A stretch of DNA of 64,000 bases from Torymus aiolomorphi (lineage: Eukaryota; Arthropoda; Insecta; Hymenoptera; Torymidae): positions 218,352,876 through 218,416,875 of the forward strand of contig CM070873.1 of the NCBI GenBank assembly GCA_036365515.1, in the 5' to 3' direction. A model generated the notes under the pieces. The model was not told where the DNA came from and did not search any database. It saw only the letters and a list, made by a program, of their open reading frames with translations. This document shows positions 1 to 10,262 of this stretch, piece by piece (positions within the stretch are counted from its first letter, which is position 1; each line of letters opens with the position of its first letter). The translations under genes and the position numbers were made by a program.

Positions 1-269
1 TGACATTGAATTCCTCTCTCAATATATCTTCGATAAATTGTTTACAAGTATATCAAAGCGGTAGTATAGCCTTTCAAAAGGAGACCGCATCTGTGTTAAA
101 ATTATCTCGTATACTTTTTCAAAGGATATCGTCTAGAGAACAAATATATCTGACGGCATATCAAAGCGTATAATACACTTCTTAGCATTTTACAGCTTGT
201 GTCTTGTAAATACTTTATGTGTTATGTATTTCTATAAGGTTCTAGAACGAGATTATCCGAGATTTTTAC

Positions 270-344
270 GTCTTACATACCCTATAAATATAACGTGGCT
301 GCTGCAATTTTTTCAGTATAAAACAGAATCTCCAAGTGATCATT
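270..344 (+). promoter_or_regulatory. Inward-facing promoter copy in the left terminus
   Basis: A TATA box (CCCTATAAATA) lies about 55 bases before the ATG at 345. The block from the conserved TTCTAGAACGAGATTATC motif (about 240) to the ATG is homologous to the region upstream of the polymerase gene (10134-10260, minus) and to the right terminus (11496-11605, minus). All three share the order TATA, CAGTATAAA, ATG. Promoter function is inferred. Confidence 0.5.
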
Positions 345-410
345 ATGTCTGCAATCGACTGTAAGAACGTTGTATATTTAATGTTGGAAGCCTTTCGTTT
401 CGTCTTATAA
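345..410 (+). pseudogene. Mini-ORF copying the first codons of the polymerase gene
   Basis: A 21-residue frame (MSAIDCKNVV...) ends at TAA 408-410. It matches the start of the polymerase ORF at 10134 (MSANDCKNVV...) for about 16 residues and then diverges. The same mini-ORF sits at 11430-11495 on the minus strand. It is best read as the 5' end of the gene captured in the terminus; translation as a peptide is not excluded. Confidence 0.5.
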
Positions 411-548
411 AATTAAGGATTATTAATTTGTTAATAAAAATTTTATTTGACAATGTCAATGGGTAGATAGCCCGATAATCACGTCTCATGAGGAACCCAA
501 AATTTGATTATTTTTTCGATATCTTGAGCCGTTTACGAGATATGAGCA

Positions 549-924
549 AAAATCAGTTTTTTTCTTGTAGCTACGGTTCTTGAACTTGAAATAATTTCAA
601 TCACAATCTCTTTGTGGACCGTTTCCTTTGTCTTATAAAATTAAGTCAGCATTCCGAAAGCGGTATACTGAAAGGGTATCGAATGCCATCAACAGATTTA
701 CGTAGCATGCATTCTGACTGGTGCGAATTAAATTACAATTAATTCTTTCTACCGATTTGTCATACATAACGCATTTCATTTGATGATCTAGCTTTGTAAC
801 TTATTTTTCACAGCGTATCGAAAGAGTATCAAATTACATCCACATACTTACTCAGCAGGTATACTACAGATTGAACGCAATTCTTATGTGAAATATCAAT
901 ATGGTATTCTAAGTATTGCTATGA
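549..924. other. Non-coding internal Polinton sequence
   Basis: I see no gene here. The upstream parts of a Polinton integrase (zinc finger and DDE core) would be expected but are missing, so the internal deletion breakpoint probably lies here or close by. Two short motifs recur: GTATCGAATGCCATC (about 677) and GTATCAAATTACATC (about 825). Confidence 0.4.
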
Positions 925-1140
925 GTGTGGGGATTCACTGTTATTGCATTCCATGTATTGAAGGCCAATGAGGCAGGAGTACTTGCGAAGTTTGCTCAAC
1001 AGGCGAAAATAGTGAAAAAGCCAAAATTTAAGATTGGAGATATAGTAAGAGTTAGTAAGATAAAGCAAGTATTTGAGAAGGGTTATACACCTAATTGGTC
1101 AACAGAAATTTTTACAATAAATCAAGTGATGGCTACTAAT
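925..1140 (+). pseudogene. Polinton integrase fragment, part 1 (SH3-like C-terminal region)
   Basis: The frame contains PKFKIGDIVRVSKIKQVFEK followed by GYTPNWSTEIFTI, the beta-barrel region found after the DDE core in Polinton and Ty3-like integrases. Nothing upstream encodes the zinc-binding or catalytic DDE domains, so this is a 5'-truncated relic. The frame is open to base 1140, where LINE 1 interrupts it; it resumes at 5990 in register. The ATG at 925 is only the first in frame, not a believable start. Confidence 0.8.
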
Positions 1141-1156
1141 CATATATCCGCCCAAC

Positions 1157-2151
1157 ATGGCGGATGACGAGGATCTTCCGCCAGATCCTGGTGAAATAAA
1201 ATACATTAAAAACCATCCAGGAAAGCAATTCAGTTGTGTAGTGTGTGTCATTTGTGAAGATGTGTTCTACAAATCAGATTTTAAAAGATTAAAGCAAGGA
1301 AAATATCTAACAAACGTACTAGTGATATGTCCACAGCATAGTGATGTAGACTTAACCTCAAAATATAACGAAAACGTGTTAAGCAATACAGCAAGACAAA
1401 GTATCGCTCAAGTAAAACTAAATGAACAAGAAAAAGTGCAAGAAAGTATTTTAAGCAATGTTGCTAATGCAGTTGTAACTGAAAATTTGCAAAGAATGAA
1501 TTTAACGATAGTAGGAAAAGAAGAAGATGACTACACAAATTTACAAGCAAATCTTATATTATACAAAGAACTAGTAAATGAAATGAGAGATAAAAATAGC
1601 CTACCACAAGTACTGCTTAATAAAACTAAAAATGAATTAAAGCTAATGAAAGAAAATAGACCTATAGAACAGATAACATACGCTGGGGCTGTAATACAAG
1701 ACAAGAGGTTAGTAAGCCACGTGCCGCCTATCTTCATACAAGCCAAGAAACATGATATGAAAAAGAAAGCGCATAATATAGTAGTAACAGACTACTGAAT
1801 GATATAATACTACCAGTGGGAAAAATAAATGAAAACAAAGATGGTACTGTTATAATCAAATGTGCAAACAAAGAAGATGTACCACAGATGGAAGAAATAT
1901 TGAAAAATAAAATAGGGCATGATTTCAATGTTAAGCAAGAAGAACTTGAAAATCCAAGACTATTAGTATTTAATATTGATAATAACATGGAAAGGGACGC
2001 ACTTGAAGAAGACATAAATCAAAGAATTTTTGAAGGGACAGATTATTTCTGTACTGTTGAGCATATAATTGAGAATAAGGAAAAGAAAACGAGAAATGCC
2101 ATTATAACAGTATCAGCGGAGACATACAGATTCGTACGGAATAAGAATTAG
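1157..2151 (+). pseudogene. LINE 1 ORF1, N-terminal part (PHD-like zinc region)
   Basis: The first frame (1157-1798) begins MADDEDLPPDP and contains a cysteine-histidine cluster CVVCVICEDVFYKSDF ... VICPQH that resembles the PHD-like finger of CR1-group ORF1 proteins, followed by a charged, probably coiled-coil stretch. A frameshift near 1796 moves the reading to 1816-2151, where a TAG (2149-2151) stops it. LINE 2 has the same cluster at 28640-28735. ORF1 proteins of this type bind the element RNA and assist target-primed reverse transcription. Confidence 0.75.
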
Positions 2152-2646
2152 AAACTATACATCGGTTATCAATGTTGTCGTGCTTACGATGACATCAATA
2201 TAAAACCTTGTTTCAAGTGTGGTAGAATAGGCCATAGCAGGAAAAAGTGTAAAAATGAAGAAGTTTGCCTTCGCTGTGCTGGTGATCACCTTACAAAAGA
2301 CTGTCTTGAAAAAAACAAAATCAAATGTGCCAATTGTTGCTATGGAAATAAAAAATACAATCTAACAAGAAACACTGAACATATAGCTACGGATACAGAA
2401 AAATGTGAGTACCTAAAGCATATAATTAATAAAAGGATTAGAACAACTGACTATCCAATTACACCAAATATACCAAAATTCCTGGGATTTAATGGAAATT
2501 TTCTTTACCAACTAAGATCTAATGATAATGAAGAAGTTACATTAACGTCAAGCAACACAAATGGTAACATCATTGACAAGGAAACTAATTTACCTGCAAT
2601 CAACAAAACAGTAAATACATACACAACCAGACACATAAATACTATA
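2152..2646 (+). pseudogene. LINE 1 ORF1, CCHC zinc-knuckle part
   Basis: In the frame of the preceding stop it encodes CFKCGRIGHSRKKC (CX2CX4HX4C), a second knuckle CLRCAGDHLTKDC (CX2CX3HX4C) and a third, looser C-rich block, matching LINE 2 at 29590-29790. These knuckles bind RNA. I read no stop between here and ORF2, so the knuckles and the endonuclease lie in one frame in this copy, whereas in LINE 2 they are separate overlapping ORFs. Confidence 0.75.
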
Positions 2647-5600
2647 ATGGATTTTGAATGTGAAGTTGATGATAAATACGAGACAATCTTATTAAATAGC
2701 GAATCTATAAACGATTTTATGAGTATTGATGATTTGTCAATACTCTTCGTCAACATAAAAGGCCTAAAAACAAATCATAAAAATCTTGAGATTTTTATTC
2801 AAAACTTTAAAACCAAGCCAGATATAATAGTTTGTGCAGAAACAGGCATATTACCATATCATGACTTGTATAATCTAGATGACTACAATTATGAGATGTA
2901 CTATAACAACAGTTATATAAATAAATCAGATGGTGTAGTTGTATACACTAATAAACACCTTAACTCAACGCACGACACAGAAGTGATAGGCAGAGTAAAT
3001 TTTCTCAATATCACTATAAGTCTGAAAGAAGGAAAAAAATTTAAAATAACCCCATTATATAGATGTCATGACATAACAAAACAAAAATTTATTGAAAATC
3101 TACATTTAAAAAGTAATAAAAATACCAAAAATCACTTTTTAATTGGTGATTTCAATATTAATTTAATGGACAATGACTACACTACCACAGAGTATAAAAA
3201 TGATTTCTACGAATTGGGCTACATACCTTATGTCAATGGTATTACGAGACCCAACCCTCAAAATCCAATTTTGGGAACATGCATTGACAATATGTTCTTA
3301 AAAACTAAACTGGAGAATATAAATTCTTATAAGTTTATCCCGAGAATAACGGATCACTATCCACTTATGATCTCAATAAAAACCATGAAAGGGAAAGAAG
3401 ACTCTAGAAAGTATTATAGTTATGTTAATTACAATAAGCTAAATTACGTAGCAAACAAATTAAATTGGAACGTTATATCTGAACATGATGATCCAAACTT
3501 GGCGCTTGAATTGCTAATCAGCAATATCAAGACAGCATTAAGAAAAGCCACAGTAGTTAATAAAACCAAGAAGAACACACCGAGAAGCAAATGGATAACT
3601 GAAGGCATTATGAAATCCTGCTTGACTAAAGAAATACTTTATCAAAAATGGAAAAATAGTTCCGAAAATGAAAATCTGAAGCAGCAATATAAAAACTATG
3701 TAAAATGGCTCAATAAAGTTATAACAGCAGCAAAATACAACTTTGATAAAGAAGAATTTGAAAAAGCTAGTAATAACAACAAGAAAATGTGGGATTTCGT
3801 TAAAAGAAAAATTAATAAAACAAAGAATAAGAATGTTAAAAAGATAGACTATTTAATGGATAATCTGAACAATATTTACCTAACAGAATATATAGCGGAA
3901 ACTTTCAATACATTTTTCAGTAGTGTCGGTTCGAAATTAGCAAAAGAAATTAAAAAACCCAAAATGAAGTATAAATTACCAAAAGCAAATACATCTACCA
4001 TATTTCTAGACCCTACCAACTGTAACGAGATACTCAAGCTTATATCAGAAATGAAAGAGAAGGCAGGAGGAATAGATGGCATAAATACAAAAGTCTTAAA
4101 AAACTTAAGTAAGTATATAATTATCCCACTTGAACATATTTTCAACTTATGTATCGAAAAGTCGATATGGCCTAAACAATTAAAAATACCAGAAGTAGTG
4201 CCGATCTTCAAATCAGGAGATAAACATCACGCAACTAACTACTGACCGATATCTTTAATATCCAACATCGCCAAATTATTAGAAAAAATAATACATTGTC
4301 GTTTACTGAGTTTCTTAAATAAAAATAAAATACTAATAGATAATCAATTTGGATTTCGAAAAAATAAAGGTACCAAGGATGCACTAGCCCTTATTACAAG
4401 TATTATTTACAACAATCTGAACAAAAAGACACCTACTATTGCAACCTTCTTGGATTTAGCGAAAGCCTTTGACACCGTAAATCATAAAATCTTATTATTA
4501 AAATTAGAAACGTACGGTATACGGGGAATAACATTAAATCTGTTAAAAGACTACCTCAATGGAAGATCTCAAGTAGTAAAAATCAAAGATCATATAAGTA
4601 ATGCACTACCTGTAGAAACTGGAGTACCTCAAGGGACAATTTTGGGACCGCTACTTTTTTAAATTTATATTAATGATCTATTAACTATTGTGCCTAAAGA
4701 AAATATCATTTCTTATGCAGATGATACAGTAATATTAAGTATGGGAAGTACATGGGAACAAACACAGAACAAAATGAACAAGTTACTAAATGACGTCAGC
4801 GCTTGGATAGCATTAAATGAATTATCTTTAAATGTTAAAAAAACTGTTTTCATGGCGCTTGGAATCTATAGCAATAGTGTGCCAAATAACTTAAAAATTT
4901 TTATAGGCAATAAGGAAATTGAAAGAGTATACCACACCAAATATCTGGGTATAATAATTGATAGTAATATGAAATGGGATAAACATATAGAGTATATTGC
5001 TAAAAGAACGAGATATCTGCTTTTTCTATTTAATAAATTAAGATCAATTCTCGAAACTAAACACTTGATAACTCTATAATTTGGAGAGACGTTCGTAGTA
5101 ATGTATTAGTTAAAGTAATGGACCTCAACGAACGAGATATTAGGCAAAATATTTTATTTATGCCAAATAAATAAAGTATTTTGCCTAATATCTCGTTCGT
5201 TGAGGTCCATTACTTTAACTAATAACTTGATAACTCTATATTACGCATTTTTTAACAGCTTAGCTAACTATGGCATTACTGCTTGGGGAGGGGCTTACAA
5301 TAATGTTCTAATTGAACTTCAATCATTGCAAGATAGAATCATAAAAATAATTAACAAATCAAAAAACGATACTTTCCAACCTTTACAAATCGAAGATAAT
5401 TTTAAATTAGAATCAGTTATTTTTCATTACAATGATTTAAGAAAGAAATTTATAGATTCAAAAAGCGTTACTAGAAATAAAAGTCTTTTAATGCCTGAAA
5501 TCAATAAGTCAATAAACTTCAAAAATAATGAAATTGTAGCTATGAAATTATTTAACAAATTCCCTAATGAATTGAAAACGCTTAATCTCAGTAATAAAAA

Positions 5601-5652
5601 TTTAAAGACAAAAACTACCAACTGGTACAAAGAAAAAGAAAGAAAAAACTAA
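2647..5652 (+). pseudogene. LINE 1 ORF2: endonuclease and reverse transcriptase
   Basis: The N-terminal third is an AP-like endonuclease (FVNIKGLKTN, IVCAETG, LIGDFNINL, RITDHYPL). The reverse transcriptase follows: PEVVPIFKSG, FLDLAKAFDTVNHK (first catalytic Asp), GVPQGTILGPLLF and YADDTVIL (catalytic Asp pair). The frame is broken by TGA at 4243-4245, which looks like an Arg CGA changed at a CpG, by TAA at 4660-4662, and by a 162-bp hairpin insertion with a 16-bp target repeat at 5063-5240. The C-terminus ends at 5652. In an active copy the protein nicks the target and copies the RNA in place. Confidence 0.9.
5063..5240. mobile_element. Hairpin insertion in LINE 1 ORF2 with a 16-bp direct repeat
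   Basis: ACTTGATAACTCTATA occurs at 5063-5078 and again at 5225-5240. Between them are 25 unpaired bases and then a foldback with arms of about 57 bp (5104-5160 and 5166-5224), nearly perfect, with a very short loop. Removing one repeat and the insert restores ORF2. The long direct repeat suits a target-primed or break-repair origin better than a standard cut-and-paste MITE. Confidence 0.75.
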
Positions 5653-5956
5653 TACCTTATATCATAAATTTTGTAAAATCAGTGGACAAAAATTCTTGAT
5701 TAATTCAAGCTAATCACTATTAAAGTTTATTAGAGTTTATATAAAAGTTGAATTTCAAATATATTTTATTATAGCATATTACCAAAAACCAACTTTATTT
5801 TAGCATGTAAGTTTAGTATAAGTGTTGCGTTAGTATGTAAGCTACCGGACCTATGTACAGGTGTATTGTGCACCTCTATAGGATGCCAGCTGGATCGGAT
5901 ATAGTTTGTTATATCCTGATACTAGCTGCATTATGTATCTTTTGTAACATTTCTGG

Positions 5957-5987
<31 letters not shown>

Positions 5988-5989
5988 AT
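5653..5989 (+). repeat. LINE 1 3' UTR and (TAAA)n tail
   Basis: The UTR carries CCGGACCTATGTACAGGTG (about 5844), which can fold (GGACCT with AGGT), and GTAATATT-poor AT sequence before the TAAA repeat. LINE 2 has CCGGACCTGCAAACAGG at the equivalent place, so this looks like a conserved 3' recognition structure for the family's reverse transcriptase. Confidence 0.6.
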
Positions 5990-6187
5990 CCAGTTACCTA
6001 CAAGCTAAAAGACTATCGAGATCAATCCATTGCCGGTGGTTTCTATGAACAAGAACTGCTCAAAGCTAAATATCCAGATGATTACCTTATGGAGAAGGTG
6101 CTTAAGAAGAGTGGAAATAAGATTTATGTTAAATGGTTAGGGTTTGATAACTCACTTAATAGTTGGATAAGAAAAACAGGTATGTAA
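5990..6187 (+). pseudogene. Polinton integrase fragment, part 2 (chromodomain)
   Basis: It continues the frame broken at 1140. It begins PVTYKLKDY and ends at TAA 6185-6187. The residues VLKKSGNKIYVKWLGFD and NSWI match the chromodomain at the end of many Polinton integrases (hydrophobic YVKWLGF strand plus the NSW helix start). It converges on the polymerase gene ending at 6297, leaving a 109-bp gap filled largely by a palindrome. Confidence 0.8.
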
Positions 6188-6213
6188 AGGTTAAATAAAC
6201 ATGTGATGTATAT

Positions 6214-6271
6214 AGAATTTATCTTATATGTATATATATATGCATATATATATACATATAAGATAAATTCT
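6214..6271. terminator. Perfect 58-bp palindrome between convergent integrase and polymerase genes
   Basis: AGAATTTATCTTATATG ... CATATAAGATAAATTCT is symmetrical about 6242/6243 (central TGCA). It lies 27 bp after the integrase stop and 26 bp from the polymerase stop. A transcript from either side would form a long hairpin, so a shared 3'-end signal is plausible. The function is inferred only from position and symmetry. Confidence 0.5.
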
Positions 6272-6296
6272 TTTATTTATAAACCTACATTTACAA

Positions 6297-8403
6297 TCAA
6301 TCTTCATTAATTTCAATAGTTTTATAATGCCCCCAAGGTAAAGTATCTGTTCCCCAGGTATTAAGTATCGCTTATCATCATAGGGACTTAAAGCTAACTT
6401 TTTTTGTCTTATAGTTTGTACTACGTGTGCTTTAGATTGTATTACACACTGCTCTTTGTGTTGTGTTCACAAATTTAATAGACAATCAACATAGCCATCA
6501 AAAGTAATGGTTCTATCAACAACTCCAGTTTTAACACCTTTAACTTTTTTAATATGATCTTGCCCATTTACACGAATGCTGTACATTTTACTACGCAATT
6601 CAACAAATTCAGTCATAATTTGACCATTACACTCATCTTTCATTAGGCCTACAACTTTCTTATTAACTTGAGGAATTCCAAAAATGTTATCAACTGGGTA
6701 GTTAGAAGTATCAAAATTTGAAATGTCACGTTTTATCACTTTATATATATCTTCATCATTTATTTCATATATTAAACTATCAGTATCAGTATATAACAGT
6801 TTGCAGCGATCTCCGAATTGCTTTTTCATGTAGTTGTAGTGAAAATCATATACTAAGTCTTTGATAAATCCAATACACAAAGACCTACATAAATTGGCTT
6901 ATTTGTGTATACTTCAGTCTTCTCTAATTCTATGAGAACAAGGTTTTCATCAATGATTGTACGGCTATGGAATTCTGGTCGTGCAATAAGAGCTTCTGCT
7001 CCATATCGACCTTCCCATCTGGTTAGTAATTTAACATTGACCCTTTTTCGAATATTTTCCATAGTCTTACCAAAAACGGCATTATTCATTAGCTTGTAAA
7101 GATTTTTCTCGAAGTCATTTTTAGCTGCTTGTCTCATTTTACTATTTAAATCGATATATTCTTTGAGCCAAGGTCTTTGATTAAATTTTAAAACTCTATG
7201 AATTTTCATTAGTTTTAATCCATTGGCTAAGCTTGCTTTAAGTTACGATAATGAAGTACGTATCGCGATTTTGATTCAACAGTTGTAAGCAATTTAGCTT
7301 GTGAAGAGCCTGGTGGTTTTTTATGTTCCGGACAAAATGGTAAGTCTTTGTGCGCATCATGTAAATTTTCTGGATATTCCAAATCGAATTCAAGTATATA
7401 GCCTATTGGAGCATTATCTGGAATATTAAAATTTATATGCTCTACATCTTCAATCCATTGAAAGCCACCATATGGTAATGACTGTTGCATAGCCCAGCCG
7501 TAAAGATTGTTTACATCGAAATACATGAGATATTTGGACTCCTTTTCTGCATCATAGTCACTACCCAGGTATTTGTTATTGGCTCGGGCATAATGATTCG
7601 AACACTGACTTATTCCACCTCGTATTCCACGCTCAATGAACATAACTTGATCAATATCAGTGAGCAACTCAAACTGTATTTTGGTATACTTGAGCATGGC
7701 ATCCCAAGTTAGACCTGGAGTTGTATAATAGTGTGCTGGATCCAAACTATAAGCTTTAAGACAGCTATTACGAAAATTTTCGAATACTTCCGCTAAGAGT
7801 AATACATCTGTTTTTAAGTATAAATCTGAATATTCGCCTAAATTTGATATATTAAATGTTGTCCAAACATTTTTTGCATGTTCGTAATCCTCATCTGATA
7901 TGTGACAGATATTCAATTTACTATAGAATTCATCTTTCAATGGCAGTTTTGAAACATTAAGTTTTTCTTCAGAGCCTAGATAATCATAAGGAAATACTCC
8001 TTTTCGTTTGAGTAATTGAAATTTCTGTTCGATTAGCGGTTCATCTTGAGAAAACTCTTGTCGCAAAATATCAAGTTCGCCAAGATAAGATGACAGTTTG
8101 TCCAATGATGAAGCCATAAATCGAAAGGAATGAATAAATCTAAAGTTAATATCACTACCATCAATGTGTTTCGTGAAAGAGATGAAGCGCTCTTTGTTTA
8201 AAGGTAATAAATCTACTCGTCCGGGGAAGCTTTGAGAAATATCTTTAATGAGAAAGCGAGAATCATAGCCTGTTAAATTCTGAAAAATAACTGGAATGCT
8301 GCGTGAATCTTTATAATTTAGATTAAAATCTTCGTGAGCAGCACCTCGATATCTGAAACATAAAATACACATTGACTGTAAAGTGTTTATTTGTGTGTGC
8401 ATG

Positions 8404-8497
<94 letters not shown>

Positions 8498-10134
8498 TTA
8501 CCTTCCAGTGAGATGACAATGATCTCGAACACGCTTCTCACCTAAGAGTTCCCCACACATGTGACAAATTTTTGTATTTTGAAAAGCATGTTCTTGCTCC
8601 AAAGTTAATGGTTCCATTGGTAATGCACATTTGAATGCAGTCTCTACATTCTCAGCTAAATCTTGCAATTCCTTTGCAAACCATTCAGCAGGATTTGGTC
8701 CTCTATAGCTACGATAATATGATAAAGAGTTATCATAGCTACATTTTAAGTAATATACCACACTGAATGCCTCATGCTCTTGATAGGCGTTTCCAACTTG
8801 TGTAGGTTTTAGAAGACACTCAAAGTCTGCATAAATAACAAACGGAACTTTCTCTTTGTTATTATAATTTTTAAATTGTAAAACTTGATCATTCGGTGTA
8901 GGTAGATTAACTTTACACTTGTTGATTTGTGCACAATCTTGTTCATGTAGTTCTAATTTAGAGCTATCTCTAAAGTAATGTAGGCATCTATCACATAAAT
9001 ATTTTTGACCATTTCGTTTTGAAAGTTGTGAAGACACTAAGCGAGATAAGTCTTTGATCCAAACGTAGTGGGATATAACTGAATTATCTTCCTCCAGCTC
9101 TTCCTCCTCCTCATCTACATAATTATTTTGTATTAGAAGAAGATTAATATGGATTTCTTTTTTACACGATCTAATGTGAAGTGGTGTAACTGTGAATTTC
9201 CCATTACACTTTTTCAATATATAAACATTAATAGATATATTATTTTGTTTTTCAAATTTTGGAATTTGTTTTGGTTTCATAGGAAAGTCGATTCCCCTAA
9301 AATTCAAGTCATTTTCATAGACTTTGTACGATGATACTCTATTGTACATTATGATAGTATAGCCCACTTGAAATATTCATTGTCAAAATTGTGTACATTA
9401 ACACATGCATGTTTTGCTTGTATTTGTGGGGGTAGACTAACGTATTAGCGACCTTGCATCGGATTATACTTGTTGATATTCACAGATAAATTAAGAATTT
9501 CACGAAGTGTCCAGCCAAAGTCTCTCTCTTGAAATTCCTCCATGTCTCTCTGAATGGGCTGTTGTACATTATCGGTGAACCACTGTTTCAAATCTGTTGT
9601 TGGTAAAATCGCTTCAGTTTTGGTATTGAAATACTTGATTTCTACTGTCTCTTCATCAGCTTTTTTTATGACATATTCAGCTGGTAACACAGTATACACT
9701 TTAAGAGCCTTTTCCTTTTTTAAAGCATTATTTATTCTAGATTTAAACAATGCTGTAGTATCTTTCATGAATGCAGTAATATCCAAGTTTTTTATGTTTG
9801 TAATGACTCCAGATCGAAGCCGTTCATTAAAAGCACACTCCACATCTTGCCACCTTACTCTATCACTACGTCTTTCACGCAAACCCGCACCACTCTTTAA
9901 TAAACACTTTAGTCTGTCTTGTACACCTTTGAGTAGACCAATAGTGGATATAAATTTTTGTTTTTCAGCGACACTTGTTGCATTTTTACGCAAAAGCAAC
10001 CTCAAGAGTCTTAAATTCTTATTTCCAAGTTTAATCCACTCGATAACTTCCTCAGGATTAACTTGTTTATATGCTAGAAGCCTATAGACTTCCAACATTA
10101 TATTGACAACGTTCTTACAGTCGTTTGCAGACAT
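6297..10134 (-). pseudogene. Polinton protein-primed DNA polymerase B (PolB), pseudogene
   Basis: About 3.8 kb, close to a full-length Polinton PolB of 1,100-1,200 residues. It would copy the element from a protein primer. In order: a basic N-terminal region with LNLSVNINKYNPM (9445-10134); exonuclease motif FVIYADFECLL; a zinc/EndoVII-like cluster CHMCGE ... VRDHCHLTGR; NLTGYDSRF; Pol A DVNNLYGWAM; Pol B KLMNNAVFGKTMEN; Pol C YTDTDSLIYEI. The C-terminal ALSPYDDKRYLIP signature lies past the last long frame, and a frame change near 6340 leads to TGA at 6297. Breaks: frameshifts near 9440, 9365, 7222, 6870 and 6340, and a stop at 6467-6469. The start at 10134 is preferred over 10143 because only this ATG is kept in the two terminal copies. 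A 149-bp intron lies at 8353-8501. Confidence 0.9.
8353..8501 (-). other. Spliceosomal intron in the PolB gene, enlarged by an (AT)n run
   Basis: On the minus strand the donor is GGAAG|GTAAAATTTT and the acceptor TATGTTTCAG|ATATCGAGG. Splicing joins the TGR and YRGAAH codons in frame, exactly where the conserved EndoVII-like motif should be continuous. Most of the intron is (AT)n at 8405-8492. The long frame that begins in the AT run is an artefact. Confidence 0.75.
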
Positions 10135-10262
10135 AGTGATCACTTAGAGATTCTGCTTTATACTGAAGGAATAGCAGCAGCAACGTCGTATTTATAGGGA
10201 CTGTGTGACGCAAAAATTGATTGGAATCTTTGATAATCTCATTCTAGAACCTTCACATAAAC
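10134..10262 (-). promoter_or_regulatory. PolB promoter and 5' region
   Basis: The TATA box (minus: CCCTATAAATACG, plus 10187-10199) lies about 55 bases before ATG 10134. The block up to TTCTAGAATGAGATTATC is homologous to both terminal copies (240-344 plus; 11496-11605 minus). Element promoters are seldom repeated this way, so it may be a functional module. Confidence 0.55.

Larger units (their letters stand above)
1..548 (+). repeat. Left terminal inverted repeat of the Polinton
   Basis: It runs as the near-identical reverse complement of 11292-11840, with only scattered substitutions seen by eye. It includes a TATA-box promoter block, a 22-codon mini-ORF that copies the polymerase start, and a 150-bp module shared with 10985-11145 and 11285-11440. 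The terminus continues left of the window. Confidence 0.85.
1141..5989 (+). mobile_element. Non-LTR retrotransposon 1 (LINE 1), CR1/jockey group
   Basis: A near full-length element with a gag-like zinc-finger ORF1, an AP endonuclease plus reverse transcriptase ORF2, a 3' UTR and a (TAAA)n tail at 5957-5989. It starts with CCGCCCAACATGGCGG around its first ATG. It sits inside the integrase gene, whose frame matches exactly across the two junctions, so the insertion point is known to within the AAT shared with the tail. Several stops make it inactive. It is the same family as the element at 28537-34540. Confidence 0.9.

Noticed and set aside
9554..10087. 177-codon plus-strand ORF
   Set aside because: Antisense shadow of the conserved polymerase N-terminal region, which has family motifs on the minus strand.
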